DNA from: Pantoea dispersa
GTDB taxonomy: Bacteria > Pseudomonadota > Gammaproteobacteria > Enterobacterales > Enterobacteriaceae
Direction: 5' to 3'
Assembly (NCBI RefSeq): GCF_014155765.1
Contig: NZ_SCKT01000002.1
Span: 466,427-530,426 of the forward strand
DNA length: 64,000 nt
Both the position numbers and the translations under genes were made by a program. Positions 1-7,760 of the stretch are shown piece by piece. The notes under the pieces were generated by a model. That model ran no database searches, was not told the DNA's origin, and was given only the letters and a program-made list of their open reading frames with translations. How positions within the stretch are numbered: position 1 is the first letter of the stretch; every line of letters starts with the position of its first letter.

Positions 1-666
1 GTAGTCGCGCAGTGCTTCCAGCGCGTCAGGCGACAGGCGACGTGCCGGACGGCCAAGGCGGCGTGCATACAGGGAAAGGAAATGCTGGGCCAGCAGCGGG
101 ATATCCTCGCGACGCTGGCGCAGCGGTGGCAGGGGAACAACGGCGATATTCAGACGATAAAACAGATCTTCACGAAAACGCCGTTCGCGAATTGCCTGCG
201 CCAGATCGACATGGGTTGCGGCGATAACGCGCACGTCTATTTTGATGGCCTTGCGTGAACCGACGCGCGCGATCTCACGCTCCTGAAGGACGCGCAGCAG
301 TTTAACCTGCAGCGGCAGGCTCAGTTCACCTATCTCATCCAGCAGCAGCGTGCCGCCCTGCGCCGCTTCAAACCAGCCAGGGTGCGCCTGAGTCGCGCCG
401 GTAAAGGCACCTTTCTCATGTCCAAACAATTCAGCTTCTGCCAGGCTTTCTGTCAGGGCGCCGCAGTTGACGGCCAGAAACGGGGCATGCCGGCGTGGAC
501 TGTGGTGATGCAGATACCGCGCGACCACCTCTTTGCCGGTGCCGGTTTCGCCCACAATCAGTACCGTGGCGTCGGTGGGTGCGAATTTATCCAGCAGCGA
601 CTGGAAAGCCAGCGATGCCGGGTCGACCAGGCGAGGTGAATCCGGTTGATTGTAAGGTGTCAGCAT
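1..666 (-). CDS. Sigma-54-dependent activator (bEBP), C-terminus cut by window edge
   Basis: The minus strand from 666 to the window edge stays open for 222 codons and encodes the AAA+ core of a sigma-54 enhancer-binding protein: Walker A GETGTGKE at about residues 40-47, the sigma-54 contact motif GAFTGA, then LLLDEIGEL as Walker B and FREDLFYRLN. Only about 30 residues precede the core, so there is no receiver, GAF or PAS sensor domain. That is the architecture known for SfnR, the activator of dimethylsulfone-sulfur genes in Pseudomonas. The start has an AGGAG ribosome site. The DNA-binding C-terminus lies outside the window. The gene is divergent from the ssuD-like operon, which has a sigma-54 promoter, so it is very probably that operon's activator. 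The SfnR-like assignment is inferred from architecture plus context. Confidence 0.88.
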   Translation of the reverse strand, partial: MLTPYNQPDSPRLVDPASLAFQSLLDKFAPTDATVLIVGETGTGKEVVARYLHHHSPRRHAPFLAVNCGALTESLAEAELFGHEKGAFTGATQAHPGWFEAAQGGTLLLDEIGELSLPLQVKLLRVLQEREIARVGSRKAIKIDVRVIAATHVDLAQAIRERRFREDLFYRLNIAVVPLPPLRQRREDIPLLAQHFLSLYARRLGRPARRLSPDALEALRDY

Positions 667-743
667 GAGATGGCTCCTGTAAAGGTCTGCCATCACGCTA
701 AACCCGGTAAGTGGCAATGAACAGCAGGAAAAAAGCATAAGCA

Positions 744-757
744 GTTGCATATGCAGC
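744..757. promoter_or_regulatory. Candidate upstream activator site 1 (imperfect palindrome)
   Basis: GTTGCATATGCAGC is a near-perfect palindrome with the half-site GTTGCA. It is centred 32 bp, about three helical turns, from a second palindrome with the same half-site at 776-789. It lies roughly 130 bp before the predicted transcription start, a usual place for enhancer-binding protein sites. Binding by the divergent activator is inferred. Confidence 0.55.
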
Positions 758-775
758 AAATGCTGTTGGCGTTGC

Positions 776-789
776 GTTGCAATTGCAAC
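776..789. promoter_or_regulatory. Candidate upstream activator site 2 (perfect palindrome)
   Basis: GTTGCAATTGCAAC is a perfect 14-bp palindrome sharing the GTTGCA half-site with 744-757. It sits about 70 bp upstream of the -24 element. Two spaced copies of one palindrome ahead of a sigma-54 promoter fit a tandem enhancer for the neighbouring activator. Confidence 0.6.
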
Positions 790-852
790 AGACATTACGC
801 GTTCTGATGGCCTAACTGACTGAAAATGCACAATCTCTGTTTCGTTAAAACC

Positions 853-868
853 TGGCATGCTTTTCGCT
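853..868 (+). promoter_or_regulatory. Sigma-54 (-24/-12) promoter of the organosulfur operon
   Basis: TGGCATGCTTTTCGCT places GG (854-855) and GC (866-867) exactly ten bases apart, the invariant sigma-54 spacing, with a good -24 half (TGGCA). Predicted transcription start is near 879, and the next gene starts at 938. The divergent sigma-54 activator gene supports the call. Confidence 0.7.
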
Positions 869-873
869 TACGC

Positions 874-885
874 CTATATAACCAA
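874..885 (+). promoter_or_regulatory. AT-rich motif shared with the ssuA-like promoter
   Basis: CTATATAACCAA occurs here, just before the ssuD-like gene, and identically at 45164-45175 before the ssuA-like gene. A shorter form (TATAACCA) lies at 7718-7725 before the MFS gene. Sulfur-starvation genes in E. coli are controlled by CysB and Cbl, which bind AT-rich sites; linking this motif to them is inference. Confidence 0.4.
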
Positions 886-937
886 ATAGAAAGTAATGAA
901 TGAACGTTTTCTCATAAAGTTATATAGGATAAGCATA

Positions 938-2113
938 ATGGCCGATTCTGCGCACGAGAGCATAAATGTCTTCTGGTTCCTGCCGACGCACGGCGATGGC
1001 CGTTACCTGGGTACCACAGAAGGCGGACGCCCGGTTGATTTAGCCTATTTACAGCAGGTCGCGCTGGCCGCCGACAATCTGGGCTTTTACGGCGTCCTCA
1101 TTCCGACAGGCAAAAGCTGTGAGGATTCCTGGCTGGTGGCTTCCGCGCTGGCACCAATGACGCGCCGGCTGCGCTATCTGGTCGCCGTACGGCCAGGGTT
1201 ACAGCCACCCACGCTGGCAGCGCGCATGGCTACCACGCTGGATCGTCTGTCGGAAGGCCGTCTGCTGATTAACGTGGTCACCGGCGGCGATCCGGTAGAG
1301 AACAAAGGCGACGGCATCTTCCTCAACCACAGCGAACGTTATGAAGTGACTCGCGAGTTTCTGGATGTGTATAGTCGGCTGATGCGCGGCGAAAAAGTGG
1401 ATTATCAGGGCGAGCATATTCAGGTTGAAGGCGCTGAGGTGCTGTTTCCACCGGTGCAGGAAAACGGTCCACCGCTCTACTTTGGTGGCTCATCGGAGGC
1501 AGCAATCGACGTGGCGGCGCAGCAGATTGACACCTATCTCACCTGGGGAGAGCCACCGGCGCAGGTAGCAGAAAAACTGGCGGTCGTGCGTGAGCGCGCT
1601 GAGTCACGCGGCCGGAAACTCGAATACGGTATCCGCCTGCATGTGATTGTGCGTGAAACCGAAGAAGAAGCCCGAGCGGCGGCGGATAAACTGATTGCCC
1701 ATCTGGATGACGACACTATCGCTCAGGCGCAGAAGATTTTTGCCCGCATGGATTCCGCCGGTCAGGCGCGCATGAGTGCGCTGCACAACGGTTCGCGCGA
1801 TAATCTCTACATTGCGCCGAATCTGTGGGCAGGCGTCGGACTGGTGCGCGGCGGTGCCGGCACGGCACTGGTGGGCAGCCCGCAGCAGGTCGCTGAACGC
1901 ATCCGGGAATACCATGCGCTCGGCGTGACTAACTTCATTCTATCGGGCTATCCGCATCTGGAAGAGGCACATCGCGTGGCTGAATTGCTGCTGCCGCTGT
2001 TACCGCTGGCTCACGGTCAGCAGCAGCGCGCCCGTACCATTAACACTGGCCCGTTTGGTGAAACCATCGGCGGCGATAAGCGCCCATCGGCGAAACAGAC
2101 GAGCGCCAGCTGA
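938..2113 (+). CDS. ssuD: FMNH2-dependent alkanesulfonate monooxygenase, SsuD family
   Basis: The 391-residue product follows SsuD along its length (E. coli SsuD is 381 residues): [16 protein letters not shown] at the start, [55 protein letters not shown] and the loop [19 protein letters not shown] near residue 300. The family uses FMNH2 and oxygen to split sulfonates into aldehyde and sulfite in the cytoplasm, giving sulfur for cysteine. The start at 938 follows AGGAT; an upstream in-frame ATG at 896 has no good ribosome site. It heads the sigma-54 operon. No SsuE-type FMN reductase is visible in the window. The substrate may differ from that of classical SsuD because the neighbours are not the ssu transporter genes. 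Confidence 0.88.
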   Translation: MADSAHESINVFWFLPTHGDGRYLGTTEGGRPVDLAYLQQVALAADNLGFYGVLIPTGKSCEDSWLVASALAPMTRRLRYLVAVRPGLQPPTLAARMATTLDRLSEGRLLINVVTGGDPVENKGDGIFLNHSERYEVTREFLDVYSRLMRGEKVDYQGEHIQVEGAEVLFPPVQENGPPLYFGGSSEAAIDVAAQQIDTYLTWGEPPAQVAEKLAVVRERAESRGRKLEYGIRLHVIVRETEEEARAAADKLIAHLDDDTIAQAQKIFARMDSAGQARMSALHNGSRDNLYIAPNLWAGVGLVRGGAGTALVGSPQQVAERIREYHALGVTNFILSGYPHLEEAHRVAELLLPLLPLAHGQQQRARTINTGPFGETIGGDKRPSAKQTSAS

Positions 2114-2127
2114 TGCAGGAGAAGGCG

Positions 2128-3534
2128 ATGGCAACAGCGCACATCATTATTGTCGGCGGGGGCTTCAGCGGCACAGCGCTGGCAATTCACCTTGCCCGCA
2201 CGTCGCTCGCGCCGCTACTGATTACAGTGGTCGAACCGCGCGCCAGCCTCGGCGCCGGTGTTGCCTATTCCACGCTGGAACCGGCACACCGCATCAACGT
2301 GCCGGCTGCGCGTATGCAGCTCAACGGAGAAGAGCAGGGCGCCTTTGATCGCTGGTATCGTCAGCAACCGGAATGTTCACTGGATTCGGCAGCACACTGT
2401 GCCGATGGCGCGGTGTATCCGCAGCGCGCGCTGTTTGGCCGCTATCTGGCTCAGCAGTTTGTCGCCGCCGCTGAGGCGCATCCGCATGTCACTCTGCGTC
2501 ACGTTCAGGCGCGTGCGCTGGCATGGGAAGGGCAACAACTGCTGTTGAGTAACGGTGAAACCCTGACTGGCGACATCCTGGCGCTGGCGATCAGCCATCC
2601 ACCGCCGTCGCTGCCACGTATGCTACAGCCGTTTGCCGACCATCCGGCGCTGATTGCTAACCCGTGGCAGCCAGGCGTGCTGGATAACGTTGAGCCTGAC
2701 GCATCGGTGGCGATTGTCGGCACCGGCCTGAGCATGGCTGATGTGGTGGCTTCGCTGGCGACGCGTGACCATCAGGGGCTGCTGCTGGCGTTCTCACGGC
2801 GCGGACAACTGTCACGCGCCAATCTCAGCGGCGAATGGCCGGAGTGGACAGTGGCCGCGCAATCTCAGCCCAGCGCGCGCCGCTGGCTGCGGCATATTCG
2901 TGATGAAGTCGCTCGCGCTGCCGCGCAGCAGCTGCCGTGGCAGCGTGTGCTTGATGAGGTGCGTGTGCAGGGACAAGCCATCTGGCAGTCACTCCCGCTG
3001 CCTGAACAGCGACGCTTTGCGCGTCATCTGCGTTCATGGTGGGATGTGCATCGCTATCGCATTGCCCCACAGGTCGCCGCCGTCATCGCCCGGCGACAGC
3101 AGCAGGGTAGCTTGCAGGTACTGGCCGCTCGCCTCGTGGCGATTCACGCTCATCCGCAGCAGCTGGAAATCACCCTGCGTCAGCGCGATGGCACCCGGCA
3201 AAACCATGTGCTGGATAAACTGATTGTCACGACCGGACCGGGACATGAAGCGCTGACGACCAGCCAGCCGCTGCTGCAATCGCTCAGCGAGCAGGGCCTG
3301 ATCCGCGCCGATGCGCTCGGCTTCGGCATTGATGTGGATCACCACTCGCGCACCCTCAACCGGCACGGTCAGCCCAACGCAAACCTGTTTGTCGTGGGCC
3401 CGGCGGCGCGCGCCCGCTTTGGCGAGCTGATGGGATTGCCGCAGGTGGCCGATCACGCGGCCGCCGTAGCGGATGAAATTCTTAAGGTATTGCCTGTCGC
3501 TCACGCTGAGCGATGTCCCCCTTCCGCCTCCTGA
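2128..3534 (+). CDS. FAD/NAD(P)-binding oxidoreductase
   Basis: This 468-residue protein begins with the dinucleotide motif IIIVGGGFSGTALAIHLAR (residues about 5-23), followed by GAGVAYST and INVPAARM. A second Rossmann signature, VAIVGTGLSMADVVASL, lies near residue 195, and the end has NLFVVGPAARARFGELMGLPQ. This is the layout of the FAD-NAD(P)-binding family typified by HpnW-like and Lys/Orn hydroxylase-like proteins, whose reactions are mostly unknown. The start at 2128 has AGGAG six bases ahead; another ATG at 2113 overlaps the ssuD stop. Sitting between two FMNH2-dependent monooxygenases and with no flavin reductase nearby, it could supply reduced flavin or oxidise a product. Both ideas are inference. 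Confidence 0.75.
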   Translation: MATAHIIIVGGGFSGTALAIHLARTSLAPLLITVVEPRASLGAGVAYSTLEPAHRINVPAARMQLNGEEQGAFDRWYRQQPECSLDSAAHCADGAVYPQRALFGRYLAQQFVAAAEAHPHVTLRHVQARALAWEGQQLLLSNGETLTGDILALAISHPPPSLPRMLQPFADHPALIANPWQPGVLDNVEPDASVAIVGTGLSMADVVASLATRDHQGLLLAFSRRGQLSRANLSGEWPEWTVAAQSQPSARRWLRHIRDEVARAAAQQLPWQRVLDEVRVQGQAIWQSLPLPEQRRFARHLRSWWDVHRYRIAPQVAAVIARRQQQGSLQVLAARLVAIHAHPQQLEITLRQRDGTRQNHVLDKLIVTTGPGHEALTTSQPLLQSLSEQGLIRADALGFGIDVDHHSRTLNRHGQPNANLFVVGPAARARFGELMGLPQVADHAAAVADEILKVLPVAHAERCPPSAS

Positions 3535-3608
3535 ATACTCAACATCCTGAAAATTAACTGACGAACGCCGGGTCGCTGCACGATCACGGCCTCGCTATGG
3601 AGATTGCT

Positions 3609-5003
3609 ATGCCATCGCAACGCGAAATACGCCTGAATGCCTTTGATATGAACTGTGTCGGTCACCAGTCGCCCGGACTCTGGGCCCATCCCCGTGACCG
3701 CTCCTGGCAGTATAAAGATCTGGAATATTGGGTTGATTTGGCGCGCCTGCTGGAGCGCGGCAAGTTTGACGGCCTGTTCATTGCCGATGTGCTCGGCATT
3801 TACGATGTGCTGAACGGCAACGGTGACGCGGCGATACGCCAGGCCACTCAGGTGCCGGTGAACGATCCGCTGGCGTTGATTACGCCGATGGCGCTGGTCA
3901 CAGAGCACCTCGGTTTCGGCTTAACCGCCTCGCTGTCGTTTGAGCATCCTTATCCATTCGCGCGCCGTTTGTCGACGCTGGACCATCTGACCAAAGGCCG
4001 CATTGGCTGGAACATCGTTACCTCCTATCTGGAGAGCGGCGCGCGCAACATTGGTCATAAAGCGCAAACCGATCATGACAGCCGCTATGACTATGCCGAT
4101 GAGTACCTGCAGGTGGTCTATAAACTGCTGGAAGGCAGCTGGGAGCAGGATGCGGTGCTGCGCGATCGTCAGCGTCGTATTTTCAGCGATCCCAGCAAAA
4201 TCCATCCGATTAACCATCAGGGTACCTTCTTTAACGTACCGGGCATCCACCTGTGTGAACCCTCGCCGCAACGCACGCCAGTGCTGTATCAGGCCGGTGC
4301 ATCGAGCCGCGGCAAACAGTTTGCGGCTGAGCACGCAGAATGTGTGTTTGTCGCCGCGCCGTCCAAAGTGCTGTTAAAGAAAACCGTGGCCGATATCCGG
4401 CGTCGTGCAGCCGAAGCCGGTCGCGATCCGCGTAGTATTTTGATCTTCAACCTGCAGACGGTGATTGTCGGTGAAACCGATCGGGCGGCACAGGCGAAGT
4501 GGCAGGAGTATAAAAACTGGGTCAGCTACGAAGGCGCGCTGGCGCTGGTCTCTGGCTGGACCGGCATCGACTTTGGACAATATCAGCCGGACCAGGTGCT
4601 GAAATACCTGCACACCAACGCCATTCAGTCAGCGGTTGAAACCTTCTCTACTGCCGATCCCGATCGTCAATGGACGGTGAAAGCGCTGGCTGACTGGGTG
4701 GGCATCGGCGGTTTTGGCCCGCTGCTGGTGGGTAGTGCGGCAACGGTGGCGGATGAGCTGCAGAGCTGGGTAGAAGAGACTGACGTGGATGGTTTCAACC
4801 TGGCGTATGCGCTGACCCATGAAACCTTTGAGGATGTGGTCGAGCTGCTGATTCCGGAGCTGCAAAAACGCGGCGTTTACAAACAGGATTACGCCGCGGG
4901 CACGCTACGCGAAAAGCTGTTTGCCGCCGGGCCGCAGCTCAGTGCGCCGCATCCGGGTGCTGGCTATCGCGTACGCAGCGCGCAGCAGCAGGAGGTCATA
5001 TGA
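3609..5003 (+). CDS. NtaA/SnaA/DmoA-type FMN-dependent monooxygenase
   Basis: The 464-residue product has the landmarks of the NtaA/SnaA/DszA/SoxA branch of the bacterial luciferase family: AFDMNCVGHQSPGLW, GKFDGLFIADVLG, SFEHPYPFARRLSTLDHLTKGRIGWNIVTSY (residues about 115-145), DEYLQVVYKLLEGSW, FFNVPGIHLCEPSPQRTPVLYQAG and DGFNLAYAL near the C-terminus. Members oxidise sulfur or nitrogen compounds (dimethyl sulfide, dibenzothiophene sulfone, nitrilotriacetate) using FMNH2 and oxygen. The start at 3609 follows GGAG. The stop overlaps the ATG of the ABC ATPase gene, so translation is coupled. Context favours a thioether or sulfone substrate; the exact compound cannot be read from sequence. Confidence 0.85.
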   Translation: MPSQREIRLNAFDMNCVGHQSPGLWAHPRDRSWQYKDLEYWVDLARLLERGKFDGLFIADVLGIYDVLNGNGDAAIRQATQVPVNDPLALITPMALVTEHLGFGLTASLSFEHPYPFARRLSTLDHLTKGRIGWNIVTSYLESGARNIGHKAQTDHDSRYDYADEYLQVVYKLLEGSWEQDAVLRDRQRRIFSDPSKIHPINHQGTFFNVPGIHLCEPSPQRTPVLYQAGASSRGKQFAAEHAECVFVAAPSKVLLKKTVADIRRRAAEAGRDPRSILIFNLQTVIVGETDRAAQAKWQEYKNWVSYEGALALVSGWTGIDFGQYQPDQVLKYLHTNAIQSAVETFSTADPDRQWTVKALADWVGIGGFGPLLVGSAATVADELQSWVEETDVDGFNLAYALTHETFEDVVELLIPELQKRGVYKQDYAAGTLREKLFAAGPQLSAPHPGAGYRVRSAQQQEVI

Positions 5004-6019
5004 TCGAAATCGAGCGCCTGAGTAAACACTACCGTGCGCCGGACGGTCGCGTCACCGACGTGCTGAAAAACATCACGCTGCAGGTGCCGGAAGCCAGCAT
5101 CACCGCTGTGGTCGGACCGAGCGGTGCCGGAAAATCTACGCTGGCGAAATGCATCAGCCTGCTGGAGCAGCCGAGCGGCGGCAGCATCCGGGTTAACGGC
5201 AGCGACTTATCCCGGCTGGATGGCGAAGCGCTGCGCCGCGCGCGCCGCGCCATCGGCACGGTATTTCAGTCTTCCGCGCTGCTGCAGCGTAAAAGTGCCT
5301 GGGAAAATATCGCGCTGCCGCTGCGCTATCTCGGTGTGGTCGAGCGCGATATCCGCGCCCGCGTCGGCGAGCTGCTGGAGAGTGTCGGACTGAGCCACAA
5401 AGCCAGCGCCTTTCCCACCCAGCTCTCCGGTGGGCAGCGGCAGCGCATCGGTATTGCCCGCGCGCTGGCGCTGCGTCCCTCTGTACTGCTGGCCGACGAA
5501 GCCACCTCCGGCCTCGATCCGGAAGCGACGGTCACCATCCTTGAGCTGCTGAAAAAACTGCGTGACGACTACCGGCTGGCAATCGTGCTGATCACCCATG
5601 AAATGGATGCCGTACGTCAGGCGGCGGATGCGGTTGCCGAGATTCGCGATGGAGAGATAGTGCAGTATGGCACCGTCAGTGCGCTGCTGGCACAGCCGGA
5701 CAGCGCGCTCGGCCAGCGGCTGCTGCCGCTGACGGCACAAGTCAGTGATGCCGGACTGGTGCTGCAGCTTAGCTACCGTACCGATGTCGCGGTGGCCAGC
5801 GACTGGATTTCGCGCATCAGCCAGCAGTTCGCTTTAAAGGTGGATCTGCTGGGTGCGCATGTCGAGCGGGTCAATGGCATCCAGGCCGGACGGTTGCAGG
5901 TGGGCATTCATTTTCAGCAGGAGCAGGTGCCGCTGGCACGGTTGCTGACGCAGCTGGAGCAGTATGGCCTGGCGGCCAGCGTTGCTGTCAGCATGCCGCC
6001 CTTGCGGGAGGCGGTATGA
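5000..6019 (+). CDS. MetN-like ABC transporter ATPase
   Basis: The 339-residue protein matches MetN (343 residues in E. coli) in length and layout. Walker A GPSGAGKST is at residues 39-47, followed by the Q-loop FQSSALL, the signature LSGGQRQRIGIARAL, Walker B LLADEATSGLD and the switch histidine in LITHEMDAV. A C-terminal NIL-type domain of about 90 residues follows, the allosteric methionine-sensing module in MetN. It powers uptake through the permease encoded next. Its ATG overlaps the preceding stop and its own stop overlaps the permease start. Clustering with sulfur monooxygenases suggests an organosulfur substrate rather than plain methionine; that is inference. Confidence 0.85.
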   Translation: MIEIERLSKHYRAPDGRVTDVLKNITLQVPEASITAVVGPSGAGKSTLAKCISLLEQPSGGSIRVNGSDLSRLDGEALRRARRAIGTVFQSSALLQRKSAWENIALPLRYLGVVERDIRARVGELLESVGLSHKASAFPTQLSGGQRQRIGIARALALRPSVLLADEATSGLDPEATVTILELLKKLRDDYRLAIVLITHEMDAVRQAADAVAEIRDGEIVQYGTVSALLAQPDSALGQRLLPLTAQVSDAGLVLQLSYRTDVAVASDWISRISQQFALKVDLLGAHVERVNGIQAGRLQVGIHFQQEQVPLARLLTQLEQYGLAASVAVSMPPLREAV

Positions 6020-6714
6020 GCGTATCCGTGATAAGCCAGGACACGCCCTGGCCTGAAATTCCGGCACTGATGCTGCCAGCGCTGGGTGAAACCGCGCTGA
6101 TGGTTGCCATTGTGATGCTGTTTGTGGTGAGCCTCGGTGGCGTGGTTGGCGTGGTGCTGTTTAACACCTCGCCGCGCGGACTGTTTCCGCAGCGCGGCGT
6201 GCATCGGGTGCTGAGCTGGATCGTCAATATGGGGCGCTCGTTACCGTTTCTGGTGCTGATGGCGGCCATCATTCCGTTTACCTTCTGGCTCACCGGCACT
6301 ACTATCGGCATTCCGGCGGCGGTGGTACCGATGATCGCCGCCGGGATTCCTTTCTTTGGCCGCCTGGTCGACAACGCATTACGCGAGCTGCCCGGAGAAG
6401 TTACCGCCGTGGGGCTGGTGTGCGGCGGTTCGCGCTGGCAGATCATCCGCTCCGCCCAGCTGAGTGAAGCGCTGCCGGCGATTGTCGCAGCCATCACGCT
6501 CAACCTGATCTCCATGATTGAGTACTCGGCCATCGCCGGCACCATTGGCGCTGGCGGCATTGGCTACCTGGCGGTGGTGTATGGCTATCAGCGGTTCGAT
6601 AACCACATCATGATCGCCACCATCGTGGTGTTAATTGCACTGATTCAGACCATTCAATTTTTCGGCGACCGGCTGGTTGCGGCCTTGCGCCATCCTCAGG
6701 GGACATCGTTATGA
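6016..6714 (+). CDS. MetI-like ABC transporter permease
   Basis: The 232-residue membrane protein resembles MetI (217 residues). It has about five hydrophobic segments, and the EAA loop that contacts the ATPase reads GEVTAVGLVCGGSRWQIIRSAQLSEALPAIV around residues 130-160. IEYSAIAGTIGAGGIGYLAVVYGYQRFD follows, typical of MetI. It forms the inner-membrane channel with the MetN-like ATPase. Overlaps of four bases at both ends couple it to its neighbours. Confidence 0.87.
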   Translation: MSVSVISQDTPWPEIPALMLPALGETALMVAIVMLFVVSLGGVVGVVLFNTSPRGLFPQRGVHRVLSWIVNMGRSLPFLVLMAAIIPFTFWLTGTTIGIPAAVVPMIAAGIPFFGRLVDNALRELPGEVTAVGLVCGGSRWQIIRSAQLSEALPAIVAAITLNLISMIEYSAIAGTIGAGGIGYLAVVYGYQRFDNHIMIATIVVLIALIQTIQFFGDRLVAALRHPQGTSL

Positions 6715-7586
6715 CAACACAAGAATTTGAGTTACGTAAAACACGCCGCTGGCCGTGGCTGCTGCTGATTATAGTGGTCATTTTGCTGGCCGTCGCTGGC
6801 TGGTTGTGGCGCAGCCAGCAGCCGCAGGCGGTGGTGTTTGGCACCACGCTGAAAGTGCATTATGAGCCGGCAATGGCCGGGGAACAGAAGCTGATTGACT
6901 ATGTGGGTGAGCATATCGCGCCGGACTACGGCCTGAAGCTGGAGGCGGTCGGTGTGCAGGATCCGGTGCAGGCGGACCGTGCGGTAGCAGAAGGGCAGTA
7001 TGCTGCGACGGTCTATCAGCATCAGTGGTGGCTGAAGCAGGTGGTCGATGCTAACGGCTTCCAGCTCACTTCCAGCCTGCCTCTGTTCCAGTGGGCCTTT
7101 GGTATTTACTCCGATCGCTACCACTCTGTGGCGGATCTGCCGCAGGGCGCAACCATTGTGGTGCCCGACGATGGGGCGAATCAGGGCCAGGCGCTCTGGC
7201 TGCTGGCGCGTCAGGGATTGATCACCCTCGATCCAACGGTAGAACCGCGCACCGCCAAACTGAAAAACATTGTCGGTAATCCGCACGGTTTCGTGTTCAA
7301 AGAGCTGGATCTGCTGACCATGCCGCGGGCGCTTAATTCGGTCGATGCGGCGATTGGTTATGTGTCGCAGTTTGACGCCGGTAAAGTCCCGCGTGACAAA
7401 GGCATTCTGTTCCCGCCCGCGCCGCGCACCTTTGCCTCGCAGCTGGTGATCGGTACGCCTTACCTGGAGCAGGAGAACATCGTCAAACTCAGACAGGCAT
7501 TTGCCGATCCGCGCGTACAGCAGTGGCTAAAAACCACCGATGACCCGCTGGTCAAAGGCGTACTGGTGCCGGTTTCTGCTGAATAA
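6711..7586 (+). CDS. MetQ/NlpA-family binding protein with N-terminal membrane anchor
   Basis: From about residue 38 the 291-residue protein is a MetQ/NlpA-type binding protein: FGTTLKVHYEPAMAGEQKLIDYV, AATVYQHQWWLKQV, LPLFQWAFGIYSDRYHSVADLPQGATIVVPDDGANQGQALWLLARQGLI, IVGNPHGFVFKELD and AAIGYVSQ. MetQ is normally a lipoprotein, but here no lipobox cysteine is present. Instead a basic stretch (RKTRRW) leads into one hydrophobic helix (residues about 14-33), so the protein should be an uncleaved signal-anchor protein facing the periplasm. It is the last gene of the operon and is followed by a terminator. Ligand unknown; an organosulfur compound is likely from context. Confidence 0.83.
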   Translation: MTTQEFELRKTRRWPWLLLIIVVILLAVAGWLWRSQQPQAVVFGTTLKVHYEPAMAGEQKLIDYVGEHIAPDYGLKLEAVGVQDPVQADRAVAEGQYAATVYQHQWWLKQVVDANGFQLTSSLPLFQWAFGIYSDRYHSVADLPQGATIVVPDDGANQGQALWLLARQGLITLDPTVEPRTAKLKNIVGNPHGFVFKELDLLTMPRALNSVDAAIGYVSQFDAGKVPRDKGILFPPAPRTFASQLVIGTPYLEQENIVKLRQAFADPRVQQWLKTTDDPLVKGVLVPVSAE

Positions 7587-7605
7587 CTTTACTGCCGAAT
7601 ACGCT

Positions 7606-7636
7606 ACCCGGACCCGCATTGCGCGTCCGGGTTTTA
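7606..7636 (+). terminator. Rho-independent terminator of the organosulfur operon
   Basis: ACCCGGAC (7606-7613) pairs with GTCCGGGT (7625-7632), and an inner CGC/GCG pairing lies in the loop. TTTT follows. It sits 20 bp after the MetQ-like stop. Confidence 0.8.
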
Positions 7637-7760
7637 GTGTTGGTGTCTTTGTTATCTTATTGATTATATTGTAATTAATAGCAAATATTGTTGCTTTGGT
7701 TCCCTGCATAAAGCGCTTATAACCACCTCACCTGCACAACAAAAACAGACGTGAGGCGTT

